Below, piece by piece: positions 39,702 to 53,120 of a stretch of 62,282 nt of DNA. Every line of letters starts with the position of its first letter. The stretch's first letter is position 1. The position numbers and the translations under genes are program-made. This stretch comes from Mycobacterium sp. E1747. GTDB taxonomy: Bacteria > Actinomycetota > Actinomycetes > Mycobacteriales > Mycobacteriaceae. Below the pieces are notes generated by a model. That model worked only from the letters and a program-made list of their open reading frames with translations. It searched no databases and had not been told where the DNA came from. The stretch spans positions 1 through 62,282 of the forward strand of contig NZ_LZJI01000004.1 of NCBI RefSeq assembly GCF_001667775.1. Direction: 5' to 3'.

Positions 39702-40775
39702 GTGACGCAGCCGGTGCAGACGATCGATGTGCTGCTGGCCGAACACGCCGAGCTCGAGAAACGGCTTGCGGATCCCGACTTGCACAGCAACCCCGCCGAG
39801 GCGCGCAAGGCCGGTCGCAGGTTCGCCCGGTTGGCCCCGATCGTCGCGACGTATCGCAAGTTGGAGTCGGCGCGCGGCGATCTGGAGACGGCGCGCGAAT
39901 TGGCCGCCGACGACGAGTCTTTCGCCGACGAGGTGACCGAACTCGAGTCGCGGGTCGCAGAATTGGACACCCAACTGACCGACATGCTGGCGCCGCGCGA
40001 CCCGCATGACGCCGACGACATCGTGCTCGAGGTCAAGTCCGGTGAGGGCGGCGAGGAATCCGCGTTGTTCGCGGCGGATCTGGCCCGGATGTATATCCGC
40101 TACGCCGAGCGGCACGGCTGGAACGTGACCGTGCTGGACGAAACCACCTCGGATCTCGGCGGCTACAAGGACGCGACACTCAGTATCGCCAGCAAGGGCG
40201 ACTCCGCCGACGGGGTGTGGTCCCGGATGAAGTTCGAGGGCGGAGTGCACCGGGTGCAGCGCGTTCCGGTGACGGAATCCCAAGGCAGGGTGCATACTTC
40301 GGCAGCGGGCGTGCTGGTCTATCCCGAGCCCGAGGAAGTGGGCGCGGTGCAGATCGACGAGTCGGATCTGCGCATCGACGTGTACCGCTCGTCCGGCAAG
40401 GGTGGGCAGGGTGTGAACACCACCGACTCCGCGGTCCGGATCACGCATCTGCCCACCGGCATCGTGGTGACCTGTCAGAACGAACGCTCGCAGCTGCAGA
40501 ACAAGACGCGCGCGCTGCAGGTGCTAGCCGCTCGCCTGCAGGCCTTGGCCGAAGAACAGGCGCTGGCCGACGCGTCGGCCGACCGGGCCAGCCAGATCCG
40601 GACCGTGGACCGCAGCGAACGGATTCGCACCTATAACTTCCCGGAGAACCGGATCACCGACCACCGGATCGGTTACAAAGCGCACAATCTCGATCAGGTG
40701 CTCGACGGTGACCTCGACGCGATGTTCGACGCGTTGGGCGCCGCCGACAAACAGTCCCGGCTGCAACAGGCATGA
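39702..40775 (+). CDS. prfA: Peptide chain release factor 1
   Basis: A 357-residue class I release factor for UAA and UAG. The stop-recognition tripeptide lies in [10 protein letters not shown] and the catalytic GGQ is in [13 protein letters not shown] near residue 232. Start GTG 39702 has a strong GGAGGTGA site. It is directly followed by prmC, whose product methylates the GGQ glutamine. Confidence 0.96.
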   Translation: MTQPVQTIDVLLAEHAELEKRLADPDLHSNPAEARKAGRRFARLAPIVATYRKLESARGDLETARELAADDESFADEVTELESRVAELDTQLTDMLAPRDPHDADDIVLEVKSGEGGEESALFAADLARMYIRYAERHGWNVTVLDETTSDLGGYKDATLSIASKGDSADGVWSRMKFEGGVHRVQRVPVTESQGRVHTSAAGVLVYPEPEEVGAVQIDESDLRIDVYRSSGKGGQGVNTTDSAVRITHLPTGIVVTCQNERSQLQNKTRALQVLAARLQALAEEQALADASADRASQIRTVDRSERIRTYNFPENRITDHRIGYKAHNLDQVLDGDLDAMFDALGAADKQSRLQQA

Positions 40776-40787
40776 CGTCCCGCGACG

Positions 40788-41732
40788 ATGCAGAGTGAAG
40801 CGATGAGGAGAAGCGGGACAATTCAGCACAGCGTGCGGCAAGCGATCGATTCCGCTGCGGCGACGCTCGCCGAAGCGGGGATCGCCTCCGCCCGTTGGGA
40901 TGCCGAGGAACTGGCCGCGCATGTGACAGGTACCGAGCGCGGCCGGCTCGCCCTACTTGACTCGCCCGGCGACGACTTCTTCGGTCGCTACCGCGACGTC
41001 GTGGCGGCGCGCTCGCGGCGGGTGCCGCTGCAGCACCTCACCGGCACGGCCGCGTTCGGGCCGCTGATGCTGCAGGTCGGTCCCGGTGTGTTCATACCGC
41101 GCCCGGAAACCGAGGCCCTTTTGGCGTGGGTCGCCGGACAGCGCCTGCCGACCGGGCCCGTCATCGTCGACCTGTGCACCGGATCGGGCGCCTTGGCGGT
41201 GGCGCTGGCCTGTCAACACCCCGCGGCGCGGATCATCGCCGTCGACGATTCGGAGGCGGCCCTCGAGTACGCGCGCCGCAACGCGGAGGGCACCGCGGTC
41301 GAACTCGTGCAGGCCGATGTCTCCGCACCCTGCCTGCTGCCGGAACTGGACGGCGGTGTCGACGTGGTAGTGGCCAACCCGCCTTATGTCCCCGACGGCG
41401 CGCCCGTGGAACCCGAAGTGGCCCAACATGATCCACACCACGCAGTCTTCGGTGGCCCGGACGGGATGGCGGTGATCGCCCCGATCGTCGAGCTGGCCGG
41501 CCGCTGGTTGCGCCCGGGTGGCGTTTTCGCCGTCGAACATGACGACACCACGTCGTCACAGACCGTCGAATTAGTCCGTCGGACGAAACTTTTCGAAGAT
41601 GTCGCGGAGCGCAAAGATCTGGTCGGCCGGCCGAGGTTCGTGACGGCCCGCAAAAAGGGCGGCGCGAATGGCCCGCGTCGCGAGGATGCAGTGGGGTCAC
41701 CTCCCGCTCGCGGGGGAGAGCGGTGCAAGTGA
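40788..41732 (+). CDS. prmC: Release factor glutamine methyltransferase PrmC (HemK)
   Basis: A methyltransferase acting on the GGQ glutamine of release factors. The SAM motif is DLCTGSGALAVAL and the catalytic motif is VVANPPYVP near residue 197. The start is uncertain: ATG 40788, ATG 40803 and GTG 40833 are in frame. The last 20 or so residues (after FVTARKK) are encoded by a short repeat at 41691-41722 and look like an acquired tail. Its stop overlaps the start of the next gene. Confidence 0.92.
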   Translation: MQSEAMRRSGTIQHSVRQAIDSAAATLAEAGIASARWDAEELAAHVTGTERGRLALLDSPGDDFFGRYRDVVAARSRRVPLQHLTGTAAFGPLMLQVGPGVFIPRPETEALLAWVAGQRLPTGPVIVDLCTGSGALAVALACQHPAARIIAVDDSEAALEYARRNAEGTAVELVQADVSAPCLLPELDGGVDVVVANPPYVPDGAPVEPEVAQHDPHHAVFGGPDGMAVIAPIVELAGRWLRPGGVFAVEHDDTTSSQTVELVRRTKLFEDVAERKDLVGRPRFVTARKKGGANGPRREDAVGSPPARGGERCK

Positions 41733-42385
41733 CAGAGGTCTTCGACTGCGCCGATCCCGACCAGCGTTCGCGCGGAATCGCCTCGGCGGCGGGCGCCATC
41801 AAGGGTGGTCGGCTGGTCGTCATGCCGACGGACACCGTCTACGGCATCGGCGCCGATGCCTTCAACAGCGCCGCGGTGACGGCCCTCCTCTCGGCGAAGG
41901 GGCGTGGCCGGGACATGCCGGTCGGCGTGCTGGTCGGCTCCTGGCACACCATCGAGGGCCTCGTCTACACCATGCCGGGCGGGGCCCGCGACCTGATCCG
42001 CGCGTTCTGGCCCGGTGCGCTGAGCCTGGTGGTGACGCAGGCGCCGTCGCTGCAATGGGACCTCGGTGACGCCCGCGGCACCGTGATGCTGCGGATGCCG
42101 CTGCACCCGGTGGCCATCGAGTTGTTGCGCGAGGTGGGGCCCATGGCGGTATCGAGCGCGAACGTCTCCGGTCGGCCGCCCGCGGTGGACGCCGACGAGG
42201 CCCGCAATCAACTCGGTGACCTCGTCGACGTCTATCTCGACGCGGGGACGGCCGAGCAGCAGGCGGCTTCGACGATCGTCGACCTGACCGGTGCCGCCCC
42301 GCGCATCCTGCGACCGGGTCCGGTGAGCGCCGAACGGATCGCCGAAGTGCTCGGGGTGGATCCCGAAAGCCTGACCCAGGCCTGA
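41729..42385 (+). CDS. Threonylcarbamoyl-AMP synthase, TsaC/Sua5 family (Rv1301-like)
   Basis: A 218-residue YrdC-domain protein, likely making threonylcarbamoyl-AMP for the t6A modification of tRNAs. Motifs: PTDTVYGIGADAF, KGRGRDMPVGVLV and SSANVSG. GTG 41729 overlaps the prmC stop (GTGA) and gives MTEVFDCADPDQ, the known start of Rv1301; GTG 41723 is less likely. Confidence 0.92.
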   Translation: MTEVFDCADPDQRSRGIASAAGAIKGGRLVVMPTDTVYGIGADAFNSAAVTALLSAKGRGRDMPVGVLVGSWHTIEGLVYTMPGGARDLIRAFWPGALSLVVTQAPSLQWDLGDARGTVMLRMPLHPVAIELLREVGPMAVSSANVSGRPPAVDADEARNQLGDLVDVYLDAGTAEQQAASTIVDLTGAAPRILRPGPVSAERIAEVLGVDPESLTQA

Positions 42386-42413
42386 CCGGAGCGGTTCTCT
42401 CGTTGCCAGGTTG

Positions 42414-43643
42414 GTGCAGTACGGTCTCGACGTGTCCAGCGACCCGGCCGGCGACGTAGCCAACCTCGCCGATGGCCTGCTCGCCCTGGCTGACCGGGGC
42501 GCCGGTGTCCCGCTGCGCGAGCTTGCCCTCGTGGGTTTGACCGCCGCGATCATCACCTACTTCGCGACCGGTCCGGTGCGGGTACTCGCCACCCGGCTGG
42601 GCGCCGTCGCCTATCCGCGGGAACGCGACGTCCACGTGACCCCCACCCCGCGCATGGGCGGGCTGGCGATGTTCCTCGGTGTCATCTCGGCCGTCTTCCT
42701 GGCCTCGCAGTTACCGGCGCTCACCCGCGGATTCGTCTATTCGACGGGCATGCCCGCGGTGCTGGTGGCCGGCGCGGTGATCATGGGCATCGGGCTCATC
42801 GACGACCGCTGGGGACTGGACGCCCTGACGAAGTTCGCCGGCCAGATCACGGCTGCCAGCGTGCTGGTCACCATGGGCGTGGCGTGGAGCGTCCTCTACA
42901 TCCCGATCGGCGGGGTCGGCACCATCGTGCTGGACCAGGCCTCGTCGATCCTGCTCACGCTGGCGCTGACGGTGTCCATCGTGAACGCGATGAACTTCGT
43001 CGACGGGCTGGACGGCCTGGCCGCCGGACTGGGGCTGATCACCGCGCTGGCGATCTGCATGTTCTCGGTGGGCCTGCTGCGCGACCACGGCGGCGATGTC
43101 CTCTTCTATCCGCCCGCCGTGATCTCCGTGGTGCTCGCGGGCGCCTGTCTGGGCTTCCTGCCGCACAACTTTCACCGCGCCAAGATCTTCATGGGTGATT
43201 CCGGCTCGATGCTGATCGGCCTGATGCTGGCGGCGGCCTCCACCACCGCCGCCGGCCCCGTCTCGCAGAACGCGTACGGTGCGCGCGACGTGTTCGCCCT
43301 GTTGTCACCGTTCCTGCTGGTCGTTGCGGTCATGTTCGTACCGATGCTGGATCTGCTGCTGGCGATCGTGCGCCGGACCCGCGCGGGCCGCAGCGCGTTC
43401 AGCCCCGACAAGATGCACCTGCATCACCGCTTGCTGCAGATCGGACATTCCCACCGCCGGGTGGTGTTGCTGATTTACCTCTGGGTGGGCATCGTCGCGT
43501 TCGGCGCGGCCAGCACGATTTTCTTCAATCCGCGCGACACCGCCGCGGTGATGCTGGGCGCCATCGTGGTCGCCGGCATCGCGACCGCGATCCCGCTCAT
43601 GCGCCGGCGAGACGAGTACGAAGACGAGGACTACGACAGCTAG
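42414..43643 (+). CDS. wecA: Undecaprenyl/decaprenyl-phosphate GlcNAc-1-phosphate transferase WecA (Rfe)
   Basis: A 409-residue polytopic membrane enzyme that adds GlcNAc-1-P to decaprenyl phosphate, the first step of the linker joining arabinogalactan to peptidoglycan. Catalytic regions are GLIDDRWGLD, NAMNFVDGLDGLAAG and KIFMGDSGSM; HLHHRLLQIGHSHRR is the late His-rich loop. About eleven membrane segments. GTG 42414 gives MQYGLDVSS, matching the known start. Confidence 0.94.
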   Translation: MQYGLDVSSDPAGDVANLADGLLALADRGAGVPLRELALVGLTAAIITYFATGPVRVLATRLGAVAYPRERDVHVTPTPRMGGLAMFLGVISAVFLASQLPALTRGFVYSTGMPAVLVAGAVIMGIGLIDDRWGLDALTKFAGQITAASVLVTMGVAWSVLYIPIGGVGTIVLDQASSILLTLALTVSIVNAMNFVDGLDGLAAGLGLITALAICMFSVGLLRDHGGDVLFYPPAVISVVLAGACLGFLPHNFHRAKIFMGDSGSMLIGLMLAAASTTAAGPVSQNAYGARDVFALLSPFLLVVAVMFVPMLDLLLAIVRRTRAGRSAFSPDKMHLHHRLLQIGHSHRRVVLLIYLWVGIVAFGAASTIFFNPRDTAAVMLGAIVVAGIATAIPLMRRRDEYEDEDYDS

Positions 43644-43764
43644 TAGTAGTGGTCTTCGCCGTATGGTACGGTGCAGGTAGAAGCCCCAAAAGCCGCACAG
43701 ATTGCCGGTCCGTCGGACGCCGGTCCGATTCGGTCGGCTGGGGACTCGCGTCGGGGGACACCCC

Positions 43765-43796
43765 TTGGGTGGACCCACTGTGACGTGCGATACGCT
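43765..43796 (+). promoter_or_regulatory. Weak candidate for the atp operon promoter
   Basis: TTGGGT (43765-43770) precedes GATACGCT (43789-43796), with a TANNNT match TACGCT at 43791-43796. Spacing is 18-20 bases depending on the -10 chosen. The wecA-atpI gap of 216 bases shows nothing better, and no upstream gene start is near. Confidence 0.3.
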
Positions 43797-43859
43797 CGGC
43801 GGGCCACCGATCAGTCGGTCGGGGGACTCCCGCTCTACCAACTTGGGATTGAGGTTGCA

Positions 43860-44345
43860 GTGACGACACCAGCGCAGGACGCGCCGTTGGTGTTCCCATC
43901 TGTTGCGTTCCGGCCGGTCCGCCTGTTGGTGCTCAGCATCGCCGTCACCGCGGTGGCCGTCGCCGCCGCCGGACTGACCGGTCATCTGATGGTCGGGGTC
44001 TTCTTCGGCGTCGGGTTGCTGCTGGGTTTGCTCAACGCCCTTCTGGTTCGCCGCTCCGTCGCGTCGATCACCGCCAAAGATCATCCGATGAAAAGCACGA
44101 TGGCGCTCAATTCGGCCACCCGGCTGGCCGTCATCACTGTGATCGGGCTGATCATCGCCTACATCTTCCGGCCCGCAGGCCTGGGCGTCGTGTTCGGCTT
44201 GGCGCTGTTCCAGATCTTGCTGGTGGCATCGACGGCCCTTCCGGTGTGGAAAAAGCTGCGCGCCGGCGACTGGGCGGACGACTCCGCGGGCGGCGCGCTG
44301 GCGGGATCGCAAGGAACGGAAGGAAAGAACAGCACCGATGACTGA
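43860..44345 (+). CDS. atpI: AtpI-like membrane protein (Rv1303-like), atp operon
   Basis: A 161-residue protein with about four membrane segments ([60 protein letters not shown]). It sits at the head of the ATP synthase operon, where AtpI helps c-ring assembly in other bacteria. Start GTG 43860 gives [14 protein letters not shown], as in M. tuberculosis; the longer open frame upstream is untranslated. It overlaps atpB by 8 bases. Confidence 0.9.
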   Translation: MTTPAQDAPLVFPSVAFRPVRLLVLSIAVTAVAVAAAGLTGHLMVGVFFGVGLLLGLLNALLVRRSVASITAKDHPMKSTMALNSATRLAVITVIGLIIAYIFRPAGLGVVFGLALFQILLVASTALPVWKKLRAGDWADDSAGGALAGSQGTEGKNSTDD

Positions 44346-45093
44346 GACGACGTTCCTGGCCGCCGCGATCGAGGTCGGCGAGCACAGCCAGGCGAAATGG
44401 CTCGGGCTCACCGTCAACACCGACACGATCCTGTCGACCGCGATCGCCGCGGTGATCGTCCTGGCGCTGGCCTTCTTCCTGCGCGCGAAGATCACGTCGA
44501 CCGGCGTCCCCAGCGGCGTGCAGTTGTTCTGGGAAGCCATCACCGTCCAGATGCGCGATCAGATCGAGAGTGCAGTCGGGATGCGGATCGCGCCCTTCGT
44601 ATTGCCTTTGGCAGTAACCATTTTCGTGTTCATCTTGATCTCCAACTGGCTCTCGGTGCTTCCGCTGCAGTACACGGACAAGTCCGGGCACACCACTGAG
44701 CTGTTGAAGTCGGCGGCCGCCGACATCAACTACGTTCTGGCCCTGGCCTTGTTCGTGTTCGTCTGCTACCACGTGGCGGGCATCTGGCGCCGCGGAATCG
44801 TCGGCCACCCGCTCGCCGTGCTCAAGGGCCACGTGGCGTTCCTGGCGCCGATCAACCTCGTCGAAGAGCTTGCCAAGCCGATCTCGTTGTCGCTGCGACT
44901 TTTCGGCAACATTTTCGCCGGCGGCATCCTGGTCGCGCTGATCGCGCTCTTCCCGCCGTACATCATGTGGGCTCCCAACGCCATCTGGAAGGCCTTCGAC
45001 CTCTTCGTCGGGGCGATCCAGGCGTTCATCTTCTCGATCTTGACGATCCTCTACTTCAGCCAAGCCATGGAGATCGAGGAACATCATGACTGA
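44338..45093 (+). CDS. atpB: ATP synthase Fo subunit a
   Basis: A 251-residue membrane subunit that forms the proton half-channels beside the c ring. The essential arginine lies in [15 protein letters not shown]. About five or six membrane segments are visible. ATG 44338 overlaps atpI. Confidence 0.96.
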   Translation: MTETTFLAAAIEVGEHSQAKWLGLTVNTDTILSTAIAAVIVLALAFFLRAKITSTGVPSGVQLFWEAITVQMRDQIESAVGMRIAPFVLPLAVTIFVFILISNWLSVLPLQYTDKSGHTTELLKSAAADINYVLALALFVFVCYHVAGIWRRGIVGHPLAVLKGHVAFLAPINLVEELAKPISLSLRLFGNIFAGGILVALIALFPPYIMWAPNAIWKAFDLFVGAIQAFIFSILTILYFSQAMEIEEHHD

Positions 45094-45426
<333 letters not shown>

Positions 45427-45435
45427 TTCGCTGTC

Positions 45436-45969
45436 ATGGGTGACGCGAGTCTGAGCGTTCTGGCATCCAGGCGGGTGATGGCCGAGGGAGGCAACAACTT
45501 CCTCGTTCCCAACGGCACATTCTTCTTTGTGCTGGCCATCTTCCTGATCGTGCTGGCCGTCATCGGCACCTTCGTGGTGCCGCCGGTCATGCGGGTGTTG
45601 CGCGAGCGAGACAACATGGTTGCCAAGACGGCCGCCGACAACAAGAAGGCGACCGAGCAATTCGACGCCGCCAAGGCTGACTATGAGGAAGCCCTGACGG
45701 AGGCCCGGATCCAGGCGTCGTCGTTGCGCGACAACGCCCGCGCCGAAGGCCGTAAGCTGGTCGAAGACGCGCGCGCCCGTGCAGAGCAGCAGGTGATGTC
45801 GACGTTACAGATGGCATCCGAGCAATTGAAGCGGGAGAGAGACGCCGTGGAACTGGATCTGCGCGCCAACGTGGCGGGCATGTCGGCGACGCTGGCCAGC
45901 CGGATCCTCGGCGTCGAGGTGGCCCCAGCCACCGCGGCCGCGTCCGCAACCGGGAAATCTGGACGGTAA
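45436..45969 (+). CDS. atpF: ATP synthase Fo subunit b
   Basis: A 177-residue stator subunit: one membrane helix ([20 protein letters not shown]) followed by a long charged coiled coil. It pairs with the b-like part of AtpH to make the peripheral stalk. Confidence 0.94.
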   Translation: MGDASLSVLASRRVMAEGGNNFLVPNGTFFFVLAIFLIVLAVIGTFVVPPVMRVLRERDNMVAKTAADNKKATEQFDAAKADYEEALTEARIQASSLRDNARAEGRKLVEDARARAEQQVMSTLQMASEQLKRERDAVELDLRANVAGMSATLASRILGVEVAPATAAASATGKSGR

Positions 45970-45975
45970 TCGCGC

Positions 45976-47316
45976 ATGTCGACTTTCATCGGTCAGTTGA
46001 TCGGGTTCGCGGCCATCGTGCTTCTGGTCGTGCGGTACGTCGTGCCGCCGGTGCGTCGTCTGATGGCCGCTCGTCAAGAGGCGGTGCGCCAGCAGCTGAA
46101 AGACTCTGCGGCAGCGGCAGATCGGTTGAAAGAGTCGACCACGGCCCACAGCAACGCCGTGGAATCCGCCAAGAGCGAGGCCGAACGGCTCGTGGAAGAA
46201 GCTCAGACCGACGCGGGGCGCATCGCCGAACAGTTCCGAATCCAGGCCGACGCGGAATCCGAACGCATCACCACACAGGGCGGCCGCCAGGTCGACCTGC
46301 TGCGCACCCAGCTCAGCCGGCAGCTCCGCCTGGAACTCGGCCACGAGGCGGTGCGCCAGGCGGGCGAGTTGGTGCGCAACTATGTCGCCGACTCCGAGCA
46401 GCGGTCCGGCACCGTCGATCGGTTCTTGGACGATCTCGAGGCGATGGCCCCGGCGCCCGCCGAGGTCGACTACCCGCTGCTGGCCAAGATGCGTTCCGCC
46501 AGTCGACTGGCGCTGGCCGGCCTGACGGAGCGGTTCAGCGACATCGCCAAAGACCTTGACAACAAAGCGCTTTCCAACCTGTCGGCCGAACTGGTTTCGG
46601 TGGCCGAAATGCTAGACCGGGAGATCGTCCTCACCCGCTACCTGACCGTGCCCGCCGAGGACGCCGCGCCGCGGGTCAGGCTGATCGAGCGGCTGGTCTC
46701 GGGCAAGGTGTCCGGCGCGACACTCGACGTTCTGCGTCTGGCCGTGTCGGAACGTTGGTCGGCCAACTCCGATCTGGGCGACGCGATCCAGCACCTCTCG
46801 CGCCAGGCGTTGCTCGAGGTCGCCGAACGCGAGGACAAGGTCGACGACGTGGAGGACCAGTTGTTCCGGTTCTCCCGCATCCTGGACGCGCAGCCCCGGC
46901 TCGGCATCCTGTTGGGTGACTACGGCGTGCCGGTGGAAGGGCGAATCCACCTGCTGCGCAAGGTTCTTGACAGCGCCAGCGGCAAGGTCGACCCGATCGT
47001 TGTGGCGCTGTTGACCCAAACGGTCCAACTGCTCAGGGGTGAGTCGGCCGAGGAGGCCTTCCAGTTCTTGGCGAAGGTCGCGGTGGCACGCCGCGGGGAA
47101 ATCGTCGCGCGGGTCAGTGCGGCGGCCGAGCTCAGCGACGCCCAGCGGTCTCGCCTCACCGAGGTGCTCGGCCGCATCTACGGTCATTCGGTGACGGTGC
47201 AGCTGCAGACCTCCGAGGAGCTGCTGGGCGGTCTGCTCATCTCCGTGGCCGACGAAGTGATCGACGGGACACTAGCTTCGCGCCTCGCCGCTGCCCAGGC
47301 CCAATTGCCCGACTGA
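45976..47316 (+). CDS. atpH: ATP synthase fused b'-delta subunit
   Basis: A 446-residue mycobacterium-type fusion. Residues 1-160 have an N-terminal membrane helix ([15 protein letters not shown]) and a b-type coiled coil; the remainder after about 165 is the delta/OSCP domain, ending [15 protein letters not shown]. The fusion replaces separate b' and delta genes. Confidence 0.95.
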   Translation: MSTFIGQLIGFAAIVLLVVRYVVPPVRRLMAARQEAVRQQLKDSAAAADRLKESTTAHSNAVESAKSEAERLVEEAQTDAGRIAEQFRIQADAESERITTQGGRQVDLLRTQLSRQLRLELGHEAVRQAGELVRNYVADSEQRSGTVDRFLDDLEAMAPAPAEVDYPLLAKMRSASRLALAGLTERFSDIAKDLDNKALSNLSAELVSVAEMLDREIVLTRYLTVPAEDAAPRVRLIERLVSGKVSGATLDVLRLAVSERWSANSDLGDAIQHLSRQALLEVAEREDKVDDVEDQLFRFSRILDAQPRLGILLGDYGVPVEGRIHLLRKVLDSASGKVDPIVVALLTQTVQLLRGESAEEAFQFLAKVAVARRGEIVARVSAAAELSDAQRSRLTEVLGRIYGHSVTVQLQTSEELLGGLLISVADEVIDGTLASRLAAAQAQLPD

Positions 47317-47383
47317 CCCGACCGCCCCCACAAACCCTTTCCAGCACACGCGATACCAAGATCAAGTAGGAAGACGAAAAGCC

Positions 47384-49060
47384 ATGGCCGAGTTGACAAT
47401 CTCCGCTGATGACATCCAGAGCGCCATCGAGGAGTACGTAGGCTCTTTCACCTCCGACACCTCGCGCGAAGAGGTCGGCACCGTCGTCGACGCCGGGGAC
47501 GGCATCGCGCACGTCGAGGGCCTGCCCTCCGTCATGACCCAGGAGCTGCTCGAGTTCCCGGGCGGGGTCCTCGGCGTCGCGCTGAACCTCGACGAGCACA
47601 GCGTCGGCGCGGTGATCCTGGGTGACTTCGAGAAAATCGAAGAGGGACAACAGGTCAAGCGCACCGGCGAGGTGCTGTCGGTTCCCGTCGGTGACGCCTT
47701 CCTGGGTCGCGTCGTCAACCCGCTCGGTCATCCCATCGACGGTCGCGGGGACATCGACACCGACATTCGCCGCGCGCTGGAGATCCAGGCGCCGTCCGTG
47801 GTGCAGCGGCAAAGCGTGAGCGAGCCGCTGCAGACCGGCATCAAGGCCATCGACGCGATGACCCCGATCGGTCGCGGCCAGCGGCAGCTGATCATCGGTG
47901 ACCGCAAGACCGGCAAGACCGCCGTCTGCGTCGACACGATCCTCAACCAGCGCGAGAACTGGGAGAGCGGCGACGAGAAGAAGCAGGTCCGCTGCGTCTA
48001 CGTGGCGATCGGCCAGAAGGGCACCACGATCGCCTCGGTCCGGCGGGCGCTCGAAGAGGGAGGCGCGATGGACTACACCACCATCGTCGCGGCCCCGGCT
48101 TCCGACTCCGCCGGCTTCAAATGGCTTGCGCCGTACACCGGTTCGGCGATCGCCCAGCAATGGATGTACGACGGCAAGCACGTGTTGATCGTCTTCGACG
48201 ACCTGAGCAAGCAGGCCGAGGCGTACCGCGCGATCTCGCTGCTGCTGCGCCGCCCGCCGGGCCGCGAGGCCTATCCCGGCGATGTGTTCTACCTGCACTC
48301 GCGGCTGCTGGAGCGCTGCGCGAAGCTCTCCGACGACCTCGGTGGCGGCTCGCTGACCGGTCTGCCGATCATCGAGACGAAGGCCAACGACATCTCGGCC
48401 TACATCCCGACCAACGTCATCTCGATCACCGATGGGCAGTGCTTCCTGGAGTCCGACCTGTTCAACCAGGGTGTGCGGCCGGCCATCAACGTCGGTGTGT
48501 CGGTGTCCCGCGTGGGTGGCGCGGCGCAGATCAAGGCCATGAAAGAGGTGGCCGGCTCGCTGCGTCTGGACCTGTCGCAGTACCGCGAGCTGGAATCGTT
48601 CGCGGCCTTCGCCTCGGACCTGGATGCGACGTCGAAGGCGCAGCTGGAGCGCGGTGAGCGGCTGGTCGAACTGCTCAAGCAACCGCAGTACCAGCCGATG
48701 CCCGTTGAGGAGCAGGTGGTTTCGATCTTCCTGGGTACCGGCGGGCACCTGGACTCCGTGCCCGTGGAGGACGTCAGGCGCTTCGAGACCGAGTTGCTGG
48801 ACCACATGCGGGCGTCGGAGGAGAAGTTCCTGGCCGGTATTCGGGACAGCGGCAAGCTTTCCGAAGAGGGCGAGAACCAGCTGACCGAGATCATCAACAA
48901 CTTCAAGAAGGGCTTCGCGGCCACGGGCGGTGGTTCGGTGGTGCCCGACGAGCACGTCGAGCCCCTGGACGAACAAGACCTCGAAAAGGAGTCGGTCCAG
49001 GTCAAGAAGGAGAAGCCGAAAGACAAGAAGGATTCCACCAGCGGTAAGGACAAGAAGTAG
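47384..49060 (+). CDS. atpA: ATP synthase F1 subunit alpha
   Basis: A 558-residue subunit with P-loop GDRKTGKTA near residue 172 and the signature [14 protein letters not shown]. The C-terminal 35-40 residues (Lys/Asp-rich, KEKPKDKKD) are the mycobacterial extension known to suppress ATP hydrolysis. GGAAG precedes ATG 47384. Confidence 0.97.
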   Translation: MAELTISADDIQSAIEEYVGSFTSDTSREEVGTVVDAGDGIAHVEGLPSVMTQELLEFPGGVLGVALNLDEHSVGAVILGDFEKIEEGQQVKRTGEVLSVPVGDAFLGRVVNPLGHPIDGRGDIDTDIRRALEIQAPSVVQRQSVSEPLQTGIKAIDAMTPIGRGQRQLIIGDRKTGKTAVCVDTILNQRENWESGDEKKQVRCVYVAIGQKGTTIASVRRALEEGGAMDYTTIVAAPASDSAGFKWLAPYTGSAIAQQWMYDGKHVLIVFDDLSKQAEAYRAISLLLRRPPGREAYPGDVFYLHSRLLERCAKLSDDLGGGSLTGLPIIETKANDISAYIPTNVISITDGQCFLESDLFNQGVRPAINVGVSVSRVGGAAQIKAMKEVAGSLRLDLSQYRELESFAAFASDLDATSKAQLERGERLVELLKQPQYQPMPVEEQVVSIFLGTGGHLDSVPVEDVRRFETELLDHMRASEEKFLAGIRDSGKLSEEGENQLTEIINNFKKGFAATGGGSVVPDEHVEPLDEQDLEKESVQVKKEKPKDKKDSTSGKDKK

Positions 49061-49066
49061 CTAACG

Positions 49067-51465
<2,399 letters not shown>

Positions 51466-51500
51466 GGATTGAGCGCTAAGGCTCTGAGAGGCTCTGTGGC

Positions 51501-51866
51501 ATGGCCGAATTGAACGTCGAAATCGTCGCCGTCGACCGCAAGATCTGGTCGGGTGAGGCAACGTTCTTGTTCACCCGCACCACCGTCGGCGAGATCGGCA
51601 TCCTGCCCCGGCACATCCCGGTTGTCGCCCAGTTGGTCGATGACGCGATGGTGCGCGTCGAGCGTGAAGGCGAAGACGACCTGCGGGTCGCCGTCGAAGG
51701 CGGGTTCCTGTCGGTCACCGAGGAGACGGTGACCGTATTGGCCGAGTCCGCGGCGTTCGAGTCAGAGATCGACGAAAGCGCGGCCAGGGAGGATTCGGAG
51801 TCCGACGATCCCCGCATCGCGGCGCGGGGGCGCGGTAGATTGCGCGCCGTCGGCGCGATCGACTAG
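51501..51866 (+). CDS. atpC: ATP synthase F1 subunit epsilon
   Basis: A 121-residue epsilon subunit: an N-terminal beta sandwich ([26 protein letters not shown]) and a short C-terminal helix region, reduced as in other mycobacteria. Confidence 0.95.
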   Translation: MAELNVEIVAVDRKIWSGEATFLFTRTTVGEIGILPRHIPVVAQLVDDAMVRVEREGEDDLRVAVEGGFLSVTEETVTVLAESAAFESEIDESAAREDSESDDPRIAARGRGRLRAVGAID

Positions 51867-51883
51867 CCGCCTCGGACGAGACG

Positions 51884-52327
51884 ATGAGCGCGCCCATGGT
51901 CGGCATGGTCGTGCTCGTTGTCGTCCTGGCGGGCGCGGTTGTCTCGCTGAGCTATCGGTTGTGGAAGCTGCGCCAGGGCGGCACCGCAGGGATCATGCGA
52001 GACATTCCCGCTGTCGGGGGCCACGGCTGGCGGCACGGCGTGATTCGTTACCGCGGCGGTGAGGCCGCGTTCTACCGACTCTCCAGCCTGCGGTTGTGGC
52101 CGGACCGTCGACTCAGCCGCAGGGGCGTCGAGATCGTGGCCCGGCGGGCGCCGCGGGGGGACGAATTCGACATCATGACCGACGAGATCGTCGTGGTGGA
52201 ACTGCGCGACACGACGCAGGACCGCCGGACCGGGTACGAGATCGCGCTGGACAAGGGCGCGTTGACGGCCTTCCTGTCGTGGCTGGAGTCCCGGCCGTCA
52301 CCGCGCGCTCGACGCCGCAGCGTTTAG
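51884..52327 (+). CDS. DUF2550 membrane protein (Rv1312-like)
   Basis: A 147-residue protein with one N-terminal membrane helix (MVVLVVVLAGAVVSLSY) and a cytosolic domain with WRHGVIRYRGGEAAFYRL. It always follows atpC in mycobacteria. No function is established from sequence. Confidence 0.87.
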   Translation: MSAPMVGMVVLVVVLAGAVVSLSYRLWKLRQGGTAGIMRDIPAVGGHGWRHGVIRYRGGEAAFYRLSSLRLWPDRRLSRRGVEIVARRAPRGDEFDIMTDEIVVVELRDTTQDRRTGYEIALDKGALTAFLSWLESRPSPRARRRSV

Positions 52328-52342
52328 GCATTGGGCGGCAAG

Positions 52343-52927
52343 CTAACTCGCGCTTGGCGCGCCGCCGCCCGGCTTCCACAGGACATCGCCGCCGGGGTTC
52401 GCCGCGCGCGCGAGGATGAAAAGCAGATCCGAGAGGCGGTTCAGGTACTTCGCCGGCAGGACGTTGACCTGCTGCGGCGCGGCATCGACGGCTGCCCATG
52501 CCGACCGTTCCGCTCGACGGACGATCGTGCGGGCGACGTGCAGCAGTGCCGACAGCGGCGAACCACCAGGCAGCACAAAGGAATTCAATGCCGGCAGGTT
52601 TTCGTTATATTTGTCACACCAGCCCTCGAGCCGGTCGATGTAGGGCTGGGTGACCCGAAGTGGGGGATGCTCGGGGTTTTCCACTACCGGCGTCGACAGA
52701 TCGGCGCCGGCGTCGAACAGGTCGTTCTGGATCTGCCGCAGCACCCCGGCGGTTTCCTCGTCGGGCTGACCCAAGGCGATCGCTACGCCGATCGCCGAGT
52801 TCGCCTCGTCACAGTCTGCGTACGCGACCAGGCGGGGATCGTTCTTGGAGACCCGCGAAAAGTCGCTCAATCCCGTCGTGCCGTCGTCACCGGTCCGGGT
52901 ATAGATGCGGGTCAGGTGTATCGCCAT
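52343..52927 (-). CDS. Cob(I)alamin adenosyltransferase, PduO type (Rv1314c-like)
   Basis: A 194-residue enzyme that makes adenosylcobalamin. Motifs: IYTRTGDDGTTGL, ADCDEANSAIG and VRRAERSAW, which bind ATP and corrinoid. Start ATG 52927. It faces the DUF2550 gene with 15 bases between stops; the IS1557 transposase found here in M. tuberculosis is absent. Confidence 0.92.
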   Translation of the reverse strand: MAIHLTRIYTRTGDDGTTGLSDFSRVSKNDPRLVAYADCDEANSAIGVAIALGQPDEETAGVLRQIQNDLFDAGADLSTPVVENPEHPPLRVTQPYIDRLEGWCDKYNENLPALNSFVLPGGSPLSALLHVARTIVRRAERSAWAAVDAAPQQVNVLPAKYLNRLSDLLFILARAANPGGDVLWKPGGGAPSAS

Positions 52928-53084
52928 GAGCAAGACGGTACTGCGGCGCGCGACGGGGTGGCGCCTTGGCTCGGCCGACTGTTTGACCCGCCTCTCGCCG
53001 TCCCTGCAAGCGGGCGGTGCCCCTACGCGGTGGGGGCCCCGCCGCACCCCGGTGCGCGGAGCGCATCGTCGTCACGCGGGCTGA

Positions 53085-53113
53085 CTGACAACCCGATACC
53101 GCTTCACTAGACT
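53085..53113 (+). promoter_or_regulatory. murA promoter, probably leaderless
   Basis: CTGACA (53085-53090) and TAGACT (53108-53113) are 17 bases apart, close to consensus. The -10 ends 7 bases before the murA GTG at 53121, so transcription should start on or next to the start codon. Confidence 0.65.
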
Positions 53114-53120
53114 GACGCGG

